This document shows, in pieces, positions 1-5,939 of a DNA stretch of 5,939 nucleotides. The notes below the pieces were generated by a model. That model was not told the DNA's origin and searched no databases. It saw nothing but the letters and a program-made list of their open reading frames with translations. The stretch comes from an uncultured Clostridia bacterium (GTDB lineage Bacteria; Bacillota; Clostridia; Oscillospirales; Acutalibacteraceae), in NCBI GenBank assembly GCA_947165615.1, contig CAMVBD010000105.1, forward strand, positions 1 through 5,939, written 5' to 3'. The translations under genes and the position numbers were made by a program. Each line of letters starts with the position of its first letter. Position 1 is the first letter of the stretch.

Positions 1-861
1 AACCTGCTCGAAGAGCCATTCCTTTTGTTCGGGGGTAATGTCGGAAAACGGGGAGCGCAGCGTGCCCATCGGTATCCCGAGCTTTGTAAGGATGGCTTTT
101 TCGCCCTGCATGACGCCGACCTTGCAGAGCGCGGCAATGATCTTATCCGCCTCTTCCTGAATCACCATGGCTTCTTCGATCTTCCCGGCGTTGAAGCATT
201 CGATCAGACGCAGGAACTTCTCCGGCATAAAGTTATACGTGCTGCCGATGCCGCCGTTGGCGCCGAGCGTCAGCCCCGCCAGCAGCATTTCGTCAAAGCC
301 GTTGAGCATGACTTTGTCCGGAAAAGCGGAGCGAAACTGCCGCAGCGCGAAGAAATCGGAGGAGGTGTGCTTGACGCCGATAAAGCGGTCGTCCTTCAGA
401 AATTCCTCCATCTGCCCTGCGGTGATGCTTACCCCCGTGTAAAGCGGGATGTTATAAATGAGCATGGGCATGTCGACGGCGTCGACGATCCCGTAGTAAT
501 AGCGCTTGATCTCCTCAAAAGTGAATTTGAAATAGAATGGCGGGACGGAGGAAATGGCGTCATATCCCGCTTCCTTTGCGACCCTTGCAAGTTCGATCGC
601 CTCGCGCATGTTGATGCTGCCGATCTGCGCGATCAGCGTACACCTGCCGTCTGCAAACCTTGCGATAGCGCGGATGAGTTCCTTGCGCTCTTCGGTGGAC
701 AGCAAAAAGGCTTCGCCGGTGCTGCCGTCCACATAAAACCCCTTGACGCCCTGTCCGATCAAACGGTTGACAAGCTGCTCCAACGCTTCATAATTGATGC
801 TTTCATCCTCATGAAAAGGCGTCAGAAGCGCCGGAAACAATCCTTTGAATTTTTCGTACAT
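1..861 (-). CDS. nanA: N-acetylneuraminate lyase-type class I aldolase (C-terminus beyond the left edge)
   Basis: An open frame of 287 codons with no stop before the left edge; the family is about 290-300 residues, so only a few residues are missing. The family (DapA/NanA, TIM barrel) forms a Schiff base with pyruvate; sialic acid lyase splits N-acetylneuraminate into pyruvate and N-acetylmannosamine. Reading the minus strand: LFPALLTPF near the N-terminus, GSTGEAF (46-52, with Ser47/Thr48), YNIP with catalytic Tyr136, GVKHTS with Schiff-base Lys164 and Thr166, NGFDE with Asp190/Glu191, and GGIGSTYN with Ser207. These match E. coli NanA Tyr137, Lys165, Thr167, Asp191, Glu192 and Ser208 at a constant offset of one. 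The sugar-binding positions favour sialic acid lyase over dihydrodipicolinate synthase. It is the last gene visible in the run; other nan genes, if present, would lie to the left. Confidence 0.9.
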   Translation of the reverse strand, partial: MYEKFKGLFPALLTPFHEDESINYEALEQLVNRLIGQGVKGFYVDGSTGEAFLLSTEERKELIRAIARFADGRCTLIAQIGSINMREAIELARVAKEAGYDAISSVPPFYFKFTFEEIKRYYYGIVDAVDMPMLIYNIPLYTGVSITAGQMEEFLKDDRFIGVKHTSSDFFALRQFRSAFPDKVMLNGFDEMLLAGLTLGANGGIGSTYNFMPEKFLRLIECFNAGKIEEAMVIQEEADKIIAALCKVGVMQGEKAILTKLGIPMGTLRSPFSDITPEQKEWLFEQV

Positions 862-870
862 GCAGAAAAA

Positions 871-876
871 CCTCCC
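871..876 (-). promoter_or_regulatory. Ribosome binding site of the aldolase gene
   Basis: The minus strand reads GGGAGG, nine bases before the ATG at 859-861 and inside the 29-base gap after the flavoprotein TAA stop. It supports the chosen aldolase start. Confidence 0.8.
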
Positions 877-890
877 GGGAAAAGTGCTTA

Positions 891-2222
891 TTAGATCGGT
901 TTGGAAATCGCAGCTTCATAGGAAGCCACCCATTTGTCGACAGTATTTTTCGTATAAGCGCGCGGCATACGCGCGGTGACCGCCATAACGCCGGCGGCTT
1001 TTTTGCCAACGCGAAGCAGTTTTGCGAGCAGTTTTTTATCCTTGACAGCGCCGACGACCTTCTTTTTGTAATCCGCTATGCTGTTGCCCTGCAGGATCCC
1101 GACAAGGCTGGTCGTGTCCGCGTCGATAGACATATCGGACGCCGTAATAACGCCGTTGTCAAAGAGATAATCCAGTTCCTCCGGCGTCAAAATGGTAAGC
1201 GCCTCCTTGACGCAGGCAAGAACGGCAAAGCCGCTGCCGAGCGCACGGTAATAGCGGCGATGATAATTCCAAAGCGTCTCGGCGGAAAAAGCGCCGTCTT
1301 TGTCCTCGCAAACGGTATCCGCAAGCATGCGGGCTGCCTTGAAGGAATTCGCGATGCCGGAGCCGATGATCGGAACGGTCATGTAGGCGCAGTCGCCGAC
1401 TGCGGCATACCCGTCGCACACGAGTTTCGACAGCGGCTGACGGACGGGGATCTTAACGAATTGTCCGCCCCGGACTTTGGTTTTACCGAGACTCGGGTTG
1501 CTTTCACGGTAATACTCCGCCGTACGTTCGGCCTCCGTCAGATTGAACGGTTCAAACCGACCGACAAGCAGATCCGTGTGTTCATCCTCTGTCGCGACCC
1601 AGCCGATGCCGAGCTTGCCTTCCGAAAACAGACAAACCTTATACTTATCCGCAACGTCCTCCTGCGTCGCGCGGTTATAATACGCGCGGTAGACGTAAAA
1701 CTGATTGTTTTTTCCGACTTCGGCGTTCACGCCGCAGACGGCGGGAAGTCCGCGCTTGACGGGAGAGTCAATGCCGCAGGCGTCGATCACGAGATCCGCA
1801 AGGCACTCCCCTTTTTCGGTACGGACGCCGACGACACGGTCGCCCAATACGACAGGCCCGAGGACCGGGGTCGAAAACTCAAATTTTACACCGTTCGCCT
1901 TCGCCTGACCGATGATATGGGCGTAGATATCCGCGCGCTCCATTTTGATCTCCAGTTTTTCCGCCGGAATATCCTGTCTGAGCGCGGTATGGTATCCGGG
2001 GCCGTAAAAGGTCATGTTTTCCTTGAATGCATACTTATCGGGAGACGGCATCGGCATCTCGATCGCCTCAAACGAGCCGGGAGCAAAAATGTCCGTCCAG
2101 TCATAGCCCATGGCGTCTTCGGCGTTTTTTTCATAAACCGTAACGTCAAATCCGCGTTTTGCAAGCAGAGACGCCGCGGCGATCCCGCCGTGTCCGCCCC
2201 CTGCGACAATGATTTTTTGCAT
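891..2222 (-). CDS. FAD-dependent oxidoreductase, FixC / geranylgeranyl-reductase-like, substrate unknown
   Basis: A 443-residue flavoprotein. The N-terminus is a Rossmann FAD-binding fold: IIVAGGGHGGIAAASLLAKR (residues 4-23) with the GxGxxG-type loop at 8-13 and the ribose-binding acid Glu31 at the end of strand two. A YDWTD segment follows (40-44), then DACGIDSPV (148-156) and the second FAD motif GYAAVGDCAYMTVPIIGSGI (271-290, Asp277). This architecture is that of p-hydroxybenzoate-hydroxylase-fold reductases such as FixC and geranylgeranyl reductases. The C-terminal ~60 residues are rich in Lys/Arg (for example YKKKVVGAVKDKKLLAKLL) and could contact membrane or another protein; no transmembrane segment or signal peptide is evident. 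I cannot name a substrate. The gene is 42 bases after the MtnA-like gene and 29 before the aldolase, consistent with one operon. A 447-residue version starting at GTG 2234 is possible but less likely. Confidence 0.8.
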   Translation of the reverse strand: MQKIIVAGGGHGGIAAASLLAKRGFDVTVYEKNAEDAMGYDWTDIFAPGSFEAIEMPMPSPDKYAFKENMTFYGPGYHTALRQDIPAEKLEIKMERADIYAHIIGQAKANGVKFEFSTPVLGPVVLGDRVVGVRTEKGECLADLVIDACGIDSPVKRGLPAVCGVNAEVGKNNQFYVYRAYYNRATQEDVADKYKVCLFSEGKLGIGWVATEDEHTDLLVGRFEPFNLTEAERTAEYYRESNPSLGKTKVRGGQFVKIPVRQPLSKLVCDGYAAVGDCAYMTVPIIGSGIANSFKAARMLADTVCEDKDGAFSAETLWNYHRRYYRALGSGFAVLACVKEALTILTPEELDYLFDNGVITASDMSIDADTTSLVGILQGNSIADYKKKVVGAVKDKKLLAKLLRVGKKAAGVMAVTARMPRAYTKNTVDKWVASYEAAISKPI

Positions 2223-2230
2223 GGAAAGCG

Positions 2231-2238
2231 CCACCCTT
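2231..2238 (-). promoter_or_regulatory. Ribosome binding site that decides the flavoprotein start
   Basis: The minus strand reads AAGGGTGG here, eight bases before an ATG at 2220-2222. An upstream in-frame GTG (2232-2234) lies inside this purine run, with AAGG directly abutting it and no spacer, so it is a poor start. The ATG is therefore preferred, making the protein four residues shorter than the longest reading frame. Confidence 0.65.
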
Positions 2239-2264
2239 CATGTATTATCAGCCGGACAAGCCGG

Positions 2265-3332
2265 TCAGATCACCATTTCATATTCGCCCATGTTCCCGCT
2301 GCTGTAATAGCGGTCAAGGTCATAGGGAGAATAGATCCCCGTATCGGTCACGACGCCACTGACAAGGTGCGGCGGCGTTACGTCAAACGCCGGATAATAC
2401 CCCTTGACGCCGTCGGCGGCCGTACGCGTACCCATGGCCTGCAGAACGAAGTCCGGGTCGCGCATTTCAATGGGAACTTCCGAAACCTTCGTATGGACCT
2501 TATCGGGAGCGCCGGTCACAAAATACGGGATCCCGTGGTATTTTGCAGCAATCGCAATCTGAAAAGTACCGACCTTGTTGATGACGTGCCCATCCATGCA
2601 GATCGCGTCCGCGGCGGAGGTGAAGACGTCAATCCCTTCCTTTGCCATGACGAACGCGGGCATATTGTCCGTAATGACGGTCACGTCCATTCCCATGTCG
2701 CGGCAAACGGTCGCGGTCAGTCTCGCGCCCTGAAAATACGGTCTTGTCTCGGGGCAGAAGATGCGAACGCCGCTTTTGTTCGTCTCTTTCAGGACGCGGC
2801 ACATCTGACCGACGATGGTCTCGCCGAAGCACTGCGTCATGACAGCCCCGCCCGCGGGGATCATGTCGCACAGATACTGCGCCATCCGGTACACTTTGTT
2901 GTATCGCATATTATTTGCGCCGATCAGATAATTCTGAATGGCGTCGATCGTGCTTGCGTCTGTTTCCAGCGCTGTTTTTGCCGCGGCAAGCGCGCCGCCC
3001 GTGATCAGCCGCATCCGGCTGGCGGTGGTCGGTCTGGCGGTCGCGATCCGCTCGGCGGATACCGTCAAATGTTCAAGCTGTTCCGTTTTTGTCTTGTCTC
3101 TGCATTCATAGGCGGCAAGCGCCATGCCCGCGCCTGCTGCCGTATAGGGACCGGCGCTCTGCGTGACCATGTCCCGCAGCGCCTGTACGACGGCGGCAAC
3201 GTCCTTGCAGCGGACGAAGCGGATCTCTCGCGGATAAACGCGGCGGTCGAGAATACGGACCTCTCCCCCGTCAAACCAGGCGATATTCTCATATTGCAGC
3301 ATAAAGGCAAGATCTTTGTCTGCGCGTTCCAT
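2265..3332 (-). CDS. mtnA: Divergent methylthioribose-1-phosphate isomerase family protein (MtnA/eIF2B-like aldose-ketose isomerase)
   Basis: A 355-residue protein, normal length for MtnA, which converts 5-methylthioribose-1-phosphate to 5-methylthioribulose-1-phosphate. Family signatures are clear: RPT (100-102), Cys168 at the catalytic Cys position, CPETRPYFQGARLTA (193-207), VITDN (219-223), Asp242 at the catalytic Asp position, NKVGT (252-256), PIEMRDP and YYPAFDVTPP near the C-terminus. Several hallmarks differ: the usual THCNAG around the Cys reads TQCFGE (166-171), the usual GADRI around the Asp reads AADAI (240-244), and the Arg-Gly-Ala segment expected near residue 55-65 appears as SAGPY without Arg. 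The fold and the Cys/Asp pair are kept, so an isomerase is likely, but the substrate may differ (for example 5-deoxyribose-1-phosphate or ribose-1-phosphate). The adjacent deaminase and phosphorylase would supply a 5-modified ribose-1-phosphate. The motif comparison is from memory of the family, not an alignment. Confidence 0.8.
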   Translation of the reverse strand: MERADKDLAFMLQYENIAWFDGGEVRILDRRVYPREIRFVRCKDVAAVVQALRDMVTQSAGPYTAAGAGMALAAYECRDKTKTEQLEHLTVSAERIATARPTTASRMRLITGGALAAAKTALETDASTIDAIQNYLIGANNMRYNKVYRMAQYLCDMIPAGGAVMTQCFGETIVGQMCRVLKETNKSGVRIFCPETRPYFQGARLTATVCRDMGMDVTVITDNMPAFVMAKEGIDVFTSAADAICMDGHVINKVGTFQIAIAAKYHGIPYFVTGAPDKVHTKVSEVPIEMRDPDFVLQAMGTRTAADGVKGYYPAFDVTPPHLVSGVVTDTGIYSPYDLDRYYSSGNMGEYEMVI

Positions 3333-3338
3333 GCTTCT

Positions 3339-3344
3339 CCTCCT
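3339..3344 (-). promoter_or_regulatory. Ribosome binding site of the MtnA-like gene
   Basis: A perfect AGGAGG lies on the minus strand, six bases before the ATG at 3330-3332. Its first A is the last base of the deaminase TGA stop (3344-3346). It supports that ATG as the start and close coupling of the two genes. Confidence 0.85.
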
Positions 3345-4642
3345 CAGGAATACAACTGCTCCGTGATCCGGCGCACGTCCGCATAGACGCGTTCCGCGTC
3401 GATGGTCAAAAACACGCCGTCCTTATATAATTCCCTGCCGTCGCATACCGTGAGGCAGACGTCGGAGCCCTGTGCGGAATAGACAAGCAGCGCCGGGACG
3501 TCCAGGCAGGGCGTCAGATGCGGTTTGTGGAGGTCGATCACGATAAAGTCCGCATGATTGCCGACCTTCAGCGAGCCGCAGTTTTCTCTTCTCTGCAGCT
3601 TTGCGCCGTTGACGGTGGCCATATCGAGGACGGATTCGGCGTTCAGCGAAACGGGATCCAAATGGAAGCCGTTGTGCAGCACGGACGTCAGGTGCATTTC
3701 CTCAAACAGATTCAGATTATTGTTGCTGGCTGCGCCGTCAGTTCCGAGCGCAACATTGATACCGGCATCCATAAAATCCTTCAGCGGAGCAAATCCAGAG
3801 CCGAGCTTCATATTGGACGTGGGATTGTGTACAATGCTGACGTTCTTTTCCTTCAGCAGAGAAATATCCTCCGGTTCGACCGTTACGCAGTGCGCGGCAA
3901 AGGCGCCGGCGTCAAACGCGCCGAGATCGGAAAACCATTTTGCCGGCGTTTTCCCGTACTTTTTTTTGCATTCCTCGTGCTCTCTGCGCGTTTCGGAAAG
4001 ATGGATGTGCAGGTTTCCGTTTCTTTCTCGTACAAAATCGGACAGATACCGGGTGACGTCTTCGTTGCAGGTGTATTCAGCATGGACGCAAAAATCAATC
4101 AGAATACGTCCGTCCGCGAAGCCGTTATACTTGTTATAAAGCGCAAGCGCTTCCTTGACGCGGCGGTTTTCCGTCGGCTTTTCGTTTGGGTCAAACGCCT
4201 GAACAGGACGGTTGAGGTTCGCCTTCATACCGGACGCCGATACGACCTCGGCTGTTGCCTCCGGAAAGAAATACATATCGGAAAAACTGACGGTACCGCA
4301 GGAGATCATTTCCATGACCGCAAGCTCGCTGCCCGCCCGGATCTCGTTTTCAAAAAGCTTATCCTCGATCGGCATGACCTTGTCGAACAGCCATTCCTGC
4401 AGCGGCAGTCCGCTGCCGACGCCGCGAAGGAGCACCATGGCGGCGTGCGTGTGACAGTTATACAGTCCAGGCATCAGCAGTTTTCCGGTCACATCGACAG
4501 TCCGGTCGTATGCCTCGACAGGCTTTTTGTCTGACAGCCAATTGATAAATTTGCCGTCAACACCGAGAAAGCCGTTTTTGATCACCGTGTAACCGGCGTC
4601 GGTGCGGCAAAGGATATCCGCGTTTTTATAAAGTGTTTTCAT
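3344..4642 (-). CDS. mtaD: 5-methylthioadenosine / S-adenosylhomocysteine deaminase (amidohydrolase)
   Basis: A 432-residue member of the metal-dependent amidohydrolase superfamily, MtaD/SsnA/TrzN branch, of normal length. It hydrolyses the 6-amino group of adenosine-type SAM by-products to give the inosine analogue and ammonia. Visible motifs: the metal-binding NCHTHA (His64, His66), Trp84 in the substrate region, HAEYT (His187), HLSET (metal His214, catalytic Glu217), AHC (His251) and GTDGAASNNNLN with the metal/base Asp302. Arg145 and Arg160/161 fall where the Thermotoga TM0936 deaminase has its substrate-binding arginines. Related methanogen enzymes (DadD) prefer 5'-deoxyadenosine, so the exact substrate is open. 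The ATG at 4640-4642 overlaps the previous TGA; no strong Shine-Dalgarno precedes it, which fits coupled translation. The neighbouring phosphorylase and MtnA-like isomerase support a role in nucleoside by-product salvage. Confidence 0.9.
   Translation of the reverse strand: MKTLYKNADILCRTDAGYTVIKNGFLGVDGKFINWLSDKKPVEAYDRTVDVTGKLLMPGLYNCHTHAAMVLLRGVGSGLPLQEWLFDKVMPIEDKLFENEIRAGSELAVMEMISCGTVSFSDMYFFPEATAEVVSASGMKANLNRPVQAFDPNEKPTENRRVKEALALYNKYNGFADGRILIDFCVHAEYTCNEDVTRYLSDFVRERNGNLHIHLSETRREHEECKKKYGKTPAKWFSDLGAFDAGAFAAHCVTVEPEDISLLKEKNVSIVHNPTSNMKLGSGFAPLKDFMDAGINVALGTDGAASNNNLNLFEEMHLTSVLHNGFHLDPVSLNAESVLDMATVNGAKLQRRENCGSLKVGNHADFIVIDLHKPHLTPCLDVPALLVYSAQGSDVCLTVCDGRELYKDGVFLTIDAERVYADVRRITEQLYS
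4639..4642 (-). promoter_or_regulatory. ATGA stop/start overlap coupling phosphorylase and deaminase
   Basis: On the minus strand the four bases read ATGA: ATG starts the deaminase and TGA ends the phosphorylase. The 18 bases upstream hold only a weak AGAGAT purine run, so re-initiation by ribosomes finishing the phosphorylase is the likely way the deaminase is translated. The coupling is inferred; the overlap is seen directly. Confidence 0.85.
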
Positions 4643-5463
4643 AATGCTTTGATGATCTCTCCGACAAATTTTACAAATCTTTCGCTGATGGCGTCGGCGG
4701 CTTCGCCGACCTCCTCATGATTGATGACCGCGTCCGGGACGACGCCTGCTGCCATATTCGTAATGACGGACATGCCGAGAAGCGGCATATGGCAGTGCGC
4801 GGCGGTCAAAGCCTCCGTCACGGTGGACATACCGACTGCGTCTGCGCCGAGGAGTCTTGCCAGTCGGATCTCGGCGGGCGTCTCAAACTGCGGCCCCGCG
4901 AAATACATATATACGCCTTCACGGATATTCAGCCCCGATTCCGGCGCCAAGGACTTTGCGAGGTCACGCAGGCGTCTTGTGTACATATCGCTGACGTCGA
5001 AGAAACGGTCCCCGAATTCTTCCAGATTCGGGCCTTCCATCGGGCTTAAGGACGTCAGCTTGATATGGTCGCTGATCAGCATGACGTCGCCGACACGGAA
5101 TGACGTGTTGACGCCGCCTGCGGCGTTCGTCACGATCGCCGTCTTTACGCCGAGGAGCTTGAACAGACGGATCGGCAGGCTCAGCAGACGGAAATCATAT
5201 CCCTCGTAATGATGGAATCTGCCCGCCATGCAGAGAACGGTTTTGCCGTGCACCTTGCCGCAGATCAGTTTTCCGGCGTGGGACGCAACCGTGGACACCG
5301 GAAAGCCGGGGATCTCCGAATATGGCAGGACAATCGGGGCCTCGATCGTGTCGGCAAACTTTCCGAGACCTGAGCCGAGGATGATGCCGACCTCCGGTTC
5401 GACCTTGATCCGCTCCCTGACATAATCGGCAATGGATTTGTAATACGCAAAATTCAGTTCCAT
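4639..5463 (-). CDS. punA: Purine nucleoside phosphorylase, trimeric (NP-I, PNP/MTAP) type
   Basis: This 274-residue cytoplasmic enzyme has the normal length for the trimeric PNP/MTAP family, which splits a purine nucleoside with phosphate into free base and (deoxy)ribose-1-phosphate. Visible motifs in order: GSGLG (30-34, phosphate loop), SHAG (61-64), GRFHHYEG (81-88), TNAAGG (112-117), MEGPN (142-146), GPQFETPAE (190-198), VGMSTVTEA (210-218), SVITNMAAG (232-240) and NHEEV (248-252). Glu194 and Asn236 correspond to Glu201 and Asn243 of human PNP, the pair that selects 6-oxopurines (hypoxanthine, guanine); methylthioadenosine phosphorylases have Asp at the Asn position. His249 matches the human PNP His257 that contacts the ribose 5'-OH, so ordinary inosine/guanosine is a likely substrate and use of 5'-methylthioinosine is possible but unproven. 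The stop overlaps the deaminase start as ATGA. Family certain, physiological substrate not. Confidence 0.93.
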   Translation of the reverse strand: MELNFAYYKSIADYVRERIKVEPEVGIILGSGLGKFADTIEAPIVLPYSEIPGFPVSTVASHAGKLICGKVHGKTVLCMAGRFHHYEGYDFRLLSLPIRLFKLLGVKTAIVTNAAGGVNTSFRVGDVMLISDHIKLTSLSPMEGPNLEEFGDRFFDVSDMYTRRLRDLAKSLAPESGLNIREGVYMYFAGPQFETPAEIRLARLLGADAVGMSTVTEALTAAHCHMPLLGMSVITNMAAGVVPDAVINHEEVGEAADAISERFVKFVGEIIKAL

Positions 5464-5469
5464 AAAACT

Positions 5470-5476
5470 CTCCTTA
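5470..5476 (-). promoter_or_regulatory. Ribosome binding site of the purine nucleoside phosphorylase, overlapping the glnN stop
   Basis: On the minus strand the bases read TAAGGAG, where TAA is the stop codon of the glutamine synthetase gene and AAGGAG is a near-consensus Shine-Dalgarno. Six bases separate it from the ATG at 5461-5463. The overlap fixes that ATG as the start and suggests translational coupling of the two genes. Confidence 0.8.
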
Positions 5477-5939
5477 CTTCACACTGAACAGAATGGCGCC
5501 GTACGTCGGATAAGGCCAGCAGTCAGTCCTTGTCATATCCTCCATCGCGTCCACAATTTCACGGATCCGCTTCATCGCTACAAGAATGCGGTCCTTAAAG
5601 TAAAACGCGCGCTTCGTGACGTCCGACATGCAGAGATCCTGATCGAGAAGTGCCTTCAGTTCGTCTTTCAGCTCGTAGAGTCTATCCAGTTTTTCACTGA
5701 GGTCTCGAATCAAAGACTCCTCATAGCGGACAGATACGCCGATCCCGGTTTGCGTTCTGGCGTTCAGGCTGTCGCACAAGTCTTTCAGGAAGGCGGATTC
5801 CGCGGGAAGAATATCCTTGTTGACCATGTTGAGAAGCGTCAGAGCCTCGATCCGTACGACCTTGCAGTAGTTTTCCATGCGGATCTCAAACTGGGCGTTG
5901 AGTTCCTCCTGTGAGTAAACGCCGTGTTCGGAAAACACC
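5474..5939 (-). CDS. glnN: Type III glutamine synthetase, C-terminal part (5' end beyond the right edge)
   Basis: This is the last ~154 codons of a protein whose start lies outside the window; the family is usually about 700 residues, so roughly the final fifth is visible. Glutamine synthetase makes glutamine from glutamate, ammonia and ATP in the cytoplasm. The visible part matches the helical C-terminal region peculiar to GSIII: an FSEHGVYSQEEL segment, then MENYCKVVRIEALTLLNM, a long charged helical stretch rich in Leu, Glu, Lys and Asp, and the characteristic ending DCWPYPTYGAILFSVK just before the TAA stop. The catalytic domain is not visible, so activity cannot be judged. The apparent GTG at the right edge (5936-5938) is an internal Val codon, not a start. 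The stop is 10 bases from the next gene, whose Shine-Dalgarno overlaps it, so the two are probably co-transcribed. Family assignment is from recognised motifs, not a search. Confidence 0.9.
   Translation of the reverse strand, partial: VFSEHGVYSQEELNAQFEIRMENYCKVVRIEALTLLNMVNKDILPAESAFLKDLCDSLNARTQTGIGVSVRYEESLIRDLSEKLDRLYELKDELKALLDQDLCMSDVTKRAFYFKDRILVAMKRIREIVDAMEDMTRTDCWPYPTYGAILFSVK

Larger units (their letters stand above)
1..5939 (-). other. Probable single polycistronic unit of six genes
   Basis: All six coding regions point the same way. From right to left the gaps are 10 bases, a 4-base overlap, 11, 42 and 29 bases. None holds a recognisable promoter, or a GC-rich hairpin followed by a T-run that would act as an intrinsic terminator. 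Two Shine-Dalgarno sites overlap the preceding stop codon. Both ends of the unit lie outside the window, so its promoter and terminator are not seen. Co-transcription is inferred from spacing. Confidence 0.7.

Noticed and set aside
1..861. Dihydrodipicolinate synthase (DapA) as the identity of the left-edge aldolase.
   Set aside because: The NGFDE and GGIGSTYN segments and the Thr after GVKH match sialic acid lyase sugar-binding positions at a constant offset from E. coli NanA, which DapA does not share.
25..894. A 289-codon plus-strand open frame opposite the aldolase.
   Set aside because: The minus strand encodes a complete NanA-type active site with a good ribosome binding site, so the plus-strand frame is a shadow.
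2250..2265. Short inverted repeat CCGG-ACAAG-CCGG between the MtnA-like and flavoprotein genes, considered as a terminator.
   Set aside because: The stem is only four base pairs, the flanks do not extend it, and no T-run follows in the direction of transcription.
1260..3386. A 708-codon open frame on the plus strand.
   Set aside because: It lies antisense across the flavoprotein and MtnA-like genes, both of which have clear family motifs and Shine-Dalgarno sites. The translation is rich in Arg, His and Asp with no recognisable domain, as expected for the reverse frame of GC-rich codons.
3518..4534. A 338-codon plus-strand open frame opposite the deaminase.
   Set aside because: The minus-strand gene has the full set of amidohydrolase motifs; the plus-strand translation shows none and is a reverse-frame shadow.
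4639..5463. Methylthioadenosine phosphorylase (MtnP) as the identity of the phosphorylase.
   Set aside because: MtnP uses an Asp for the adenine 6-amino group where this protein has Asn236, and MtnP lacks the 5'-OH-binding His present here as His249.
1..5939. CRISPR arrays, tRNA or rRNA genes, insertion sequences, riboswitches and phage attachment sites.
   Set aside because: No direct repeat array, tRNA-like cloverleaf, transposase motif or terminal inverted repeats were seen, and no non-coding gap is long enough for a riboswitch (largest 42 bases).

Overview
The window carries six genes, all on the minus strand, so transcription runs from the right edge to the left edge. Only about 90 bases fall between coding regions, and no gap exceeds 42 bases. 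Purine-rich Shine-Dalgarno sequences (AAGGAG, AGGAGG, GGGAGG) precede most starts. With the type III glutamine synthetase and the FixC/geranylgeranyl-reductase-like flavoprotein, these suggest a moderately GC-rich anaerobic Firmicute of the class Clostridia. This placement is an inference from style and gene content; there is no rRNA or other taxonomic marker.

In order of transcription the genes are: (1) the C-terminal end of a type III glutamine synthetase (right edge, partial); (2) a trimeric-type purine nucleoside phosphorylase; (3) a 5-methylthioadenosine/S-adenosylhomocysteine deaminase-type amidohydrolase, whose start overlaps the previous stop as ATGA; (4) a divergent member of the methylthioribose-1-phosphate isomerase (MtnA/eIF2B-like) family; (5) an FAD-dependent oxidoreductase of unknown substrate; (6) an N-acetylneuraminate lyase-type class I aldolase that runs off the left edge. 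No promoter or intrinsic terminator was recognised, and the tight spacing fits one polycistronic unit.

Genes 2-4 form a coherent module. The deaminase would convert methylthioadenosine, 5'-deoxyadenosine or S-adenosylhomocysteine to the inosine analogue. The phosphorylase, which has the Glu/Asn pair expected for 6-oxopurines, would release hypoxanthine and a 5-modified ribose-1-phosphate. The MtnA-like protein would isomerise that sugar to the ribulose form. This resembles the deaminase-first salvage of SAM by-products known from methanogens, rather than the usual MtnN/MtnK or MtnP route.

Three points do not fit a routine annotation: the MtnA-like protein has altered versions of several hallmark motifs; no recognisable enzyme to consume the ribulose-1-phosphate product is present; and an unassigned flavoprotein plus a sialic-acid-lyase-type aldolase follow directly. 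Whether these last two belong to the same pathway cannot be decided from the window.
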